A program made the position numbers and the translations under genes. The notes beneath the pieces are model-generated. The model made no database searches and was not told where the DNA came from. It saw only the letters and a list, made by a program, of their open reading frames with translations. From a virus, in the IMG/VR virus record IMGVR_UViG_3300034812_000383, positions 1 through 22,144 of that record: a stretch of 22,144 nucleotides of DNA; one strand, 5' to 3'. Shown piece after piece: positions 18,217 through 22,144 of this stretch (its first letter is position 1; each line of letters begins with the position of its first letter).

Positions 18217-18362
18217 CATATGATTGGACACTATTACAAACTCTAATCTTTATCATCACTCCATTCTTTGTTATGCTCGCTTTAACGAGTGAAAATGATG
18301 AAGATGATGGTCCGCCGGATGGTGGTCTTATGACCCCAGCGTACGCACCAACCCCCTCTTAG
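18213..18362 (+). CDS. Small membrane protein upstream of psbA
   Basis: A 49-residue protein: MTYDWTLLQTLIFIITPFFV, one membrane span (6-25), then an acidic, Pro/Gly-rich tail (SENDEDDGPPDGGLMTP). ATGA overlap with the 21-residue gene. The terminator hairpin covers its last codons. Likely co-expressed with hli; I recall similar unnamed proteins ahead of psbA in cyanophages. Confidence 0.68.
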   Translation: MTYDWTLLQTLIFIITPFFVMLALTSENDEDDGPPDGGLMTPAYAPTPS

Positions 18363-18375
18363 GGGGATTTTTTTT
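18352..18375 (+). terminator. Intrinsic terminator before psbA
   Basis: CCCCCT/AGGGGG with CTT loop and eight T. The small gene's TAG stop overlaps the loop end. The psbA promoter starts 2 bases after the T run. Confidence 0.93.
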
Positions 18376-18377
18376 GC

Positions 18378-18411
18378 TTGACAGGCACTGGAAATTGGTG
18401 TATTATAAATA
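18378..18411 (+). promoter_or_regulatory. psbA: psbA tandem early/late promoter
   Basis: TTGACA (18378-18383), 17-base spacer, TATTAT (18401-18406), and an exact TATAAATA (18404-18411) overlapping the -10. The same DNA thus reads as a host sigma70 promoter and as a T4-type late promoter, allowing psbA expression throughout infection. Confidence 0.8.
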
Positions 18412-18419
18412 TATGGACG

Positions 18420-18515
18420 GGTGAGGATTTCCTCACCATCCACACACGCCTCACCAGGACTAAACAGCGTGTCTAAAAAATAGTCCTTCATACCTTCTCC
18501 TGAGGGTGGAGAAGG
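18420..18515 (+). promoter_or_regulatory. Structured psbA leader with possible pseudoknot
   Basis: Hairpin GGTGAGG/CCTCACC (18420-18437); then ACACGC/GCGTGT (18444-18449/18467-18472) whose loop carries GGACTA (18457-18462) complementary to TAGTCC (18481-18486), the topology of an H-type pseudoknot with an A-rich third loop; then hairpin CCTTCTCC/GGAGAAGG (18493-18515). About 150 bases of leader in all. No ribosome site precedes the ATG. Could be a ligand or protein sensor, or a stability element. Confidence 0.5.
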
Positions 18516-18564
18516 AATACTATAACCAGTGTTCCCCGCACTAATACTTAACCCTTTTGTTCAA

Positions 18565-19641
18565 ATGACTACAACTCTTTCAAGGCAACAATCATCCACT
18601 TGGGAATCTTTCTGCGAGTGGGTAACTTCAACAAACAACCGTCTTTATGTTGGTTGGTTTGGTGTTCTTATGATCCCAACCCTACTTGCTGCTACGGTAT
18701 GTTTCATTACTGCGTTTGTCGCAGCACCTCCTGTCGATATCGACGGAATTCGTGAACCAGTTGCTGGTTCACTCATGTATGGAAACAACATCATCTCTGG
18801 TGCAGTTGTTCCTTCTTCAAACGCAATTGGTCTTCACTTCTATCCCATTTGGGAAGCCGCATCACTTGATGAATGGCTCTACAACGGCGGTCCTTACCAG
18901 CTCGTTGTCTTCCACTTCCTCATTGGCATCTTCTGCTACATGGGTCGTGAGTGGGAACTTTCTTACCGTTTAGGTATGCGTCCATGGATCTGTGTTGCTT
19001 ACTCTGCACCAGTTGCAGCAGCATCTGCAGTCTTCCTTGTCTATCCTTTCGGTCAGGGTTCATTCTCTGATGGTATGCCACTTGGTATCTCTGGTACGTT
19101 CAACTTCATGCTTGTCTTCCAAGCAGAACACAATATCCTTATGCACCCCTTCCATATGCTTGGAGTCGCTGGTGTATTCGGTGGTTCATTGTTCTCTGCA
19201 ATGCATGGTTCACTCGTTACCTCTTCACTCGTTCGTGAAACCACTGAGACAGAATCTCAGAACTATGGTTACAAGTTCGGTCAAGAAGAAGAGACCTACA
19301 ACATCGTTGCTGCTCATGGATACTTTGGTCGTCTAATCTTCCAGTATGCATCGTTCAACAACTCCCGTTCACTACACTTCTTCCTTGCAGCATGGCCTGT
19401 AGTCGGAATCTGGTTCACTGCACTTGGTGTCAGCACCATGGCATTCAACCTCAACGGTTTCAACTTCAACCAGTCCATCCTTGCTAACGATGGTCGTGTT
19501 CTTAACACCTGGGCAGACGTACTTAACCGTGCTAACCTCGGTATGGAAGTAATGCATGAGCGCAACGCTCATAACTTCCCACTTGACCTCGCCGCTGCTG
19601 AGTCAACTCCTGTTGCACTCACCGCACCTGCTGTTGGTTGA
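18565..19641 (+). CDS. psbA: Photosystem II D1 protein
   Basis: Core reaction-centre subunit of photosystem II, the fastest-turning-over thylakoid protein; phage copies keep photosynthesis running in the infected cell. 358 residues from ATG 18565 (an in-frame ATG lies 36 bases upstream but D1 always begins MTTTL). Conserved [11 protein letters not shown], the donor-side [17 protein letters not shown] and the C-terminal processing site after LDLA are present. GREWE puts Glu at the position called 130, the high-light type of D1. No intron interrupts it, unlike some cyanophage psbA genes. A dual promoter and long leader precede it; a palindromic terminator follows. Confidence 0.98.
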   Translation: MTTTLSRQQSSTWESFCEWVTSTNNRLYVGWFGVLMIPTLLAATVCFITAFVAAPPVDIDGIREPVAGSLMYGNNIISGAVVPSSNAIGLHFYPIWEAASLDEWLYNGGPYQLVVFHFLIGIFCYMGREWELSYRLGMRPWICVAYSAPVAAASAVFLVYPFGQGSFSDGMPLGISGTFNFMLVFQAEHNILMHPFHMLGVAGVFGGSLFSAMHGSLVTSSLVRETTETESQNYGYKFGQEEETYNIVAAHGYFGRLIFQYASFNNSRSLHFFLAAWPVVGIWFTALGVSTMAFNLNGFNFNQSILANDGRVLNTWADVLNRANLGMEVMHERNAHNFPLDLAAAESTPVALTAPAVG

Positions 19642-19665
19642 CACTAAAAACTGAATAACTATGAG

Positions 19666-19692
19666 AGGGGACTTAAGTCCCCTTTCTTTTTC
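19666..19692 (+). terminator. psbA terminator
   Basis: A perfect palindrome AGGGGAC-TTAA-GTCCCCT followed by TTCTTTTTCTTT. Closes the psbA transcript. Confidence 0.9.
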
Positions 19693-19719
19693 TTTACAAA
19701 TATTAAGTTTTTTAAACTC

Positions 19720-20013
19720 ATGATTGGTAAACTGGATCCAGATGAACGTATTATGAATGAACCTAGTGTTCTTGAAAAAATTAATACATTGGTAGAAGCT
19801 CTCCGATGGGAGACTGGTGATGATATAGTAGTGGAGATTGGTGGAACTCAGGTATCAGGTATTGATGTTGGCGAGGAGTACAATAAGAAGTGGCAGTCTC
19901 CGATTGGCACTCGTAAGTACAACAAAGATGCTTTCATCGTTATCAAAAACCTCTCACGTTCTCCAGTCGAATCTAGTAAACCAAACCCTGAATTGAAACA
20001 ACACCATGTCTGA
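19720..20013 (+). CDS. Hypothetical protein between psbA and psbD
   Basis: A 97-residue soluble protein. An acidic N-terminus (DPDERIMNEPSVLEKINTL), a strand pair DDIVVEIGGTQVSGID, then a basic segment and a polar end. No known motif. It begins after the psbA terminator with no obvious promoter and overlaps the next gene by 8 bases. Presumably in the psbD transcript. Confidence 0.75.
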   Translation: MIGKLDPDERIMNEPSVLEKINTLVEALRWETGDDIVVEIGGTQVSGIDVGEEYNKKWQSPIGTRKYNKDAFIVIKNLSRSPVESSKPNPELKQHHV

Positions 20014-20215
20014 ATACTTTACACAGACATCTGATGGTCTTTATGACCGACATAGTTATAAACTAAATTTTCCTAACAGAGACAGTGTAATCATAGAGGA
20101 CTATGAAACTCTAAGAAAAGTATGGTTTGAAAGTGTTAGAAACTACACTGGATGCACTGTTGAAGTTTTGGATTTAAAACAAAAAAAGAAAACAAATACT
20201 GGAGGTTTTAAATAG
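20006..20215 (+). CDS. Small hypothetical protein upstream of psbD
   Basis: A 69-residue soluble protein rich in Tyr, Asp and Asn ([19 protein letters not shown], then [19 protein letters not shown]) with a basic end [15 protein letters not shown] overlap with the preceding gene; its TAG stop overlaps the psbD GTG start, so psbD is translationally coupled to it. Unknown function. Confidence 0.75.
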   Translation: MSEYFTQTSDGLYDRHSYKLNFPNRDSVIIEDYETLRKVWFESVRNYTGCTVEVLDLKQKKKTNTGGFK

Positions 20216-21273
20216 TGACAACATCAACATTATCTCAACAATACCAACGGGGGTGGTTCGATGTCCTTGATGACTGGCTTAAACGAGATCGCTTTGTCTT
20301 TGTGGGTTGGTCTGGATTATTACTTTTTCCCACTGCTTATCTGGCCATTGGCGGCTGGCTTACTGGCACGACTTTTGTCACGAGTTGGTACACCCACGGT
20401 CTTGCTAGTTCCTATCTTGAGGGTGCTAATTTTCTCACGGCGGCTGTGTCAACGCCTGGTGATGCTATGGGTCATTCTCTTCTTTTACTTTGGGGTCCTG
20501 AAGCTCAGGGCAGTTTCGTCCGGTGGTGCCAACTTGGAGGGCTTTGGGCCTTTGTTGCTCTCCACGGTGCGTTCGCTCTGATTGGTTTCATGCTCCGCCA
20601 GTTTGAACTGGCACGTCTTATCGGTATCCGTCCCTACAATGCAATTGCTTTCTCTGGTCCTATTGCTGTCTTCGTTAGTGTCTTTCTCATCTACCCTTTG
20701 GGTCAATCAAGCTGGTTTTTCGCTCCATCTTTTGGGGTCGCCGCAATCTTCAGATTCCTCTTATTCCTCCAAGGATTCCATAACTGGACTCTGAACCCAT
20801 TTCATATGATGGGTGTTGCAGGTATCCTGGGTGGTGCTCTTCTCTCTGCTATTCATGGTGTGACTGTAGAAAATACGCTCTATCAAGATGGCGAACAAGC
20901 AAATACTTTCAAAGCTTTTGATAGTACGCAAGAGGAGGAAACTTACTCGATGGTTACTGCGAACCGTTTCTGGTCACAGATCTTCGGTGTTGCTTTTAGT
21001 AACAAGCGTTGGTTGCATTTCTTTATGCTCTTCGTTCCCGTCATGGGTCTCTGGGTCAGTTCTATCGGTATTATTGGACTCGCTCTTAATCTTCGTGCTT
21101 ACGACTTTGTATCTCAGGAGATTCGTGCAGCGGAGGATCCAGAGTTTGAGACTTTCTATACCAAGAATATTCTCTTGAATGAAGGTCTACGTGCTTGGAT
21201 GGCACCTGCTGACCAACCACATGAGAACTTTGTATTCCCTGAGGAGGTTCTACCCCGTGGTAACGCTCTCTAA
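20215..21273 (+). CDS. psbD: Photosystem II D2 protein, GTG start
   Basis: The second reaction-centre subunit of photosystem II, partner of D1. 352 residues, full length, with [19 protein letters not shown] at the start, [15 protein letters not shown] for the iron/chlorophyll region and the C-terminal [19 protein letters not shown]. It begins at GTG 20215, sharing bases with the preceding TAG, so coupling probably sets its level. psbC, which follows psbD in host genomes, is absent. A 22-residue Cys-rich gene overlaps its 3' end in another frame. Confidence 0.98.
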   Translation: MTTSTLSQQYQRGWFDVLDDWLKRDRFVFVGWSGLLLFPTAYLAIGGWLTGTTFVTSWYTHGLASSYLEGANFLTAAVSTPGDAMGHSLLLLWGPEAQGSFVRWCQLGGLWAFVALHGAFALIGFMLRQFELARLIGIRPYNAIAFSGPIAVFVSVFLIYPLGQSSWFFAPSFGVAAIFRFLLFLQGFHNWTLNPFHMMGVAGILGGALLSAIHGVTVENTLYQDGEQANTFKAFDSTQEEETYSMVTANRFWSQIFGVAFSNKRWLHFFMLFVPVMGLWVSSIGIIGLALNLRAYDFVSQEIRAAEDPEFETFYTKNILLNEGLRAWMAPADQPHENFVFPEEVLPRGNAL

Positions 21274-21325
21274 AGGATGCTGTGGTGCTGGATGTCCTGA
21301 CTGTCCATTCAGACTGAAAAAATAA
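21257..21325 (+). CDS. 22-residue four-cysteine peptide overlapping the psbD end
   Basis: GTG 21257 to TAA 21325, in another frame from psbD. The product, [18 protein letters not shown] and then RLKK, has four Cys (positions 8, 9, 13, 16) in a CC-x3-C-x2-C pattern with CPF. A full AGGAGG ribosome site lies 9 bases before the GTG, inside psbD. The CCGxGCxxCPF pattern occurs in small bacterial metal-binding proteins as I recall. Possibly binds zinc or an iron-sulfur cluster. Confidence 0.6.
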   Translation: MVTLSKGCCGAGCPDCPFRLKK

Positions 21326-21339
21326 AATATATAAATTAT

Positions 21340-21368
21340 AAGGGGGGTTGCAAAGACTCCCCTTTTTT
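21340..21368 (+). terminator. psbD terminator overlapping the next promoter
   Basis: AAGGGGGGT paired with the A-C-T-CCCCTT arm (9 pairs, one G-T), GCAAA-type loop, and TTTTTT. The -35 box of the following promoter is in its loop. Confidence 0.85.
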
Positions 21369-21376
21369 GGTAGAAT
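21348..21376 (+). promoter_or_regulatory. Sigma70-type promoter for the speD unit
   Basis: TTGCAA (21348-21353), 17-base spacer, TAGAAT (21371-21376), 17 bases before ATG 21394. Embedded in the psbD terminator. Confidence 0.65.
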
Positions 21377-21393
21377 AAAAAAAACAAATTACT

Positions 21394-21594
21394 ATGACTG
21401 AAGAAAACCTAATCGTTGATGTCGAAGCACAAGAGGTTGTTGATGAACCAGAACAACCAGTGCAACCAGAGATGTCATACCACGAAAGAAAGGCTCTTGA
21501 AAAAGCGAGAGCAACAACACTAAATAAAATGTTGAAAAATTATCGTCGTCAACAAAAGAACCCACTCTCGATTGTAAAGAAACTTAGTAAATGA
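21394..21594 (+). CDS. Small charged hypothetical protein
   Basis: A 66-residue protein with an acidic, disordered N-terminal half (ENLIVDVEAQEVVDEPEQP) and a basic helical second half (RKALEKARATTLNKMLKNYR, QQKNPLSIVKK). Acidic/basic division suggests a nucleic-acid or protein adaptor. ATGA overlap with speD. Unknown function. Confidence 0.75.
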   Translation: MTEENLIVDVEAQEVVDEPEQPVQPEMSYHERKALEKARATTLNKMLKNYRRQQKNPLSIVKKLSK

Positions 21595-21932
21595 AACATG
21601 TACTCTTCACTTTATATGGGTGTGATGCAGAGTTACTAGATGATGAAGACTATATAAGAAAGACTTTGTTTGAGGCAACTAATCACATGGGTGCCACATT
21701 TTTAAAAACACAGTCACATAAATTTTCTCCACAGGGTGTTACAGCAGTTACTCTTCTTGCAGAAAGTCACATCAGTATCCATACATGGCCTGAGAATGGA
21801 ACCGCAGTTTGTGATGTATTTACATGCGGTGATACCAATCCAAGGAAGGGTGCTATTTACATGGGTAGAAAATTAAAAGCAAAAGATTTTGTAGCTAAAA
21901 CTATAGACCGGAGTTTAGAATGCAAGCAGTAG
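21591..21932 (+). CDS. speD: S-adenosylmethionine decarboxylase (SpeD)
   Basis: Makes decarboxylated AdoMet for spermidine synthesis; polyamines may help pack phage DNA or steady photosystem II. 113 residues, the short bacterial pro-enzyme. The self-cleavage site is E58/S59 in LLAESHISIHTWPE, giving the pyruvoyl group; H64 and the Cys in VFTCGD are the other conserved residues. ATGA overlap upstream; overlaps the glutaredoxin gene by 13 bases. A known cyanophage metabolic gene. Confidence 0.93.
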   Translation: MKHVLFTLYGCDAELLDDEDYIRKTLFEATNHMGATFLKTQSHKFSPQGVTAVTLLAESHISIHTWPENGTAVCDVFTCGDTNPRKGAIYMGRKLKAKDFVAKTIDRSLECKQ

Positions 21933-22144
21933 TTTACACAAAAGAAAATTGTCAGTGGTGCGATAGAGTTAAACAACTGTTCAATGCAGTTGATATTGAC
22001 TACCTAGAATATAAGTACAATAAAGACTTTGATAAGTCACAATTTTATAATGAATTTGGAGAAGGTGCTACCTTCCCTCAAGTATCCATTGGAATGAAAC
22101 ACATCGGTGGATGCAAAGAAACCCTTCAGTATTTACAGGAACAA
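21920..22144 (+). CDS. nrdC: Glutaredoxin, NrdC-like (partial, runs off the window)
   Basis: 75 codons are visible from ATG 21920 to the window edge with no stop. It has the redox site CQWC (residues 11-14) after a first strand QAVVYTKEN, the cis-Pro strand TFPQVSIG (about 52-59) and the GGC(K)E glutathione-binding turn: a complete glutaredoxin core. It would reduce ribonucleotide reductase, tying it to nrdB. The speD tail overlaps its start. Confidence 0.9.
   Translation, partial: MQAVVYTKENCQWCDRVKQLFNAVDIDYLEYKYNKDFDKSQFYNEFGEGATFPQVSIGMKHIGGCKETLQYLQEQ

Noticed and set aside
18565-19641. Intron in psbA, as in some cyanophages
   Set aside because: The D1 frame is unbroken at normal length.
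19638-19666. TTGACA at the psbA stop codon as another promoter
   Set aside because: The sequence 17 bases downstream (ATGAGA) is not a -10, and a terminator follows at once.

Overview
This window reads as a piece of a T4-like myovirus that infects marine cyanobacteria. Three things point there: a phage-style class I ribonucleotide reductase small subunit and glutaredoxin at the two ends; a dense run of small overlapping genes (ATGA, TGATG or TAGTG junctions) with both host-type sigma70 promoters and T4-type late promoters (NATAAATA and a CTAAATA variant); and a large set of photosynthesis and carbon-metabolism genes of cyanobacterial origin (gnd, zwf, talC, petE, plastoquinol terminal oxidase, two hli genes, petF, psbA, psbD). 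The combination of petE, PTOX, gnd and zwf suggests a Synechococcus-type host; that is inference, and no name can be proved from the sequence alone.

Layout. 1-2.1 kb: nrdB, a GTG-started 55-residue gene, a terminator, a conserved small gene and a PD-(D/E)XK nuclease-like gene. 2.1-5.7 kb: a late-promoter module of unknown function. Four rightward genes encode membrane or secreted proteins and face three leftward genes for exported proteins; the two arms converge and overlap antisense for 263 bases. A back-to-back pair of TATCTAAATA promoters (5656-5708) ends the module. 5.7-8.7 kb: three tiny genes, then gnd and zwf with a hidden 43-residue membrane protein gene across their junction. 8.7-10.5 kb: a chain of small genes, many with one membrane span, ending with a staphylococcal-type nuclease and a conserved 66-residue protein. 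10.5-11.3 kb: plastocyanin and PTOX.

11.3-16.3 kb: ten tRNA genes (Ser-UGA, Arg-UCU, Asn-GUU, Val-UAC, Pro-UGG, Ile-UAU, Met-CAU, Thr-UGU, Leu-UAG, Gly-UCC) interleaved with a secreted lysozyme-like protein, transaldolase talC, a Phd/YefM-like orphan, an exported HExxH protein and small unknown genes. Two gene-poor stretches in the tRNA region hold a structured RNA candidate and a broken or unusually started coding remnant. 16.3-21.3 kb: an exported barrel-like protein with a structured leader, hli, petF, a second very short hli, psbA with a structured leader containing a possible H-type pseudoknot, two small genes, psbD (GTG start) and a 22-residue four-cysteine peptide. 21.3 kb to the end: a small charged protein, speD and the start of a glutaredoxin gene.

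How the parts fit. D1, D2, HLIPs, ferredoxin, plastocyanin and PTOX would keep light-driven electron flow going, with PTOX as a safety valve to oxygen. Zwf, Gnd and TalC form most of an oxidative pentose phosphate route giving NADPH and ribose phosphates, which NrdB with glutaredoxin would turn into deoxynucleotides. The tRNAs mostly read A-ending codons. The least explained parts are the 2.1-5.7 kb exported-protein module and the many tiny membrane proteins around the metabolic genes.
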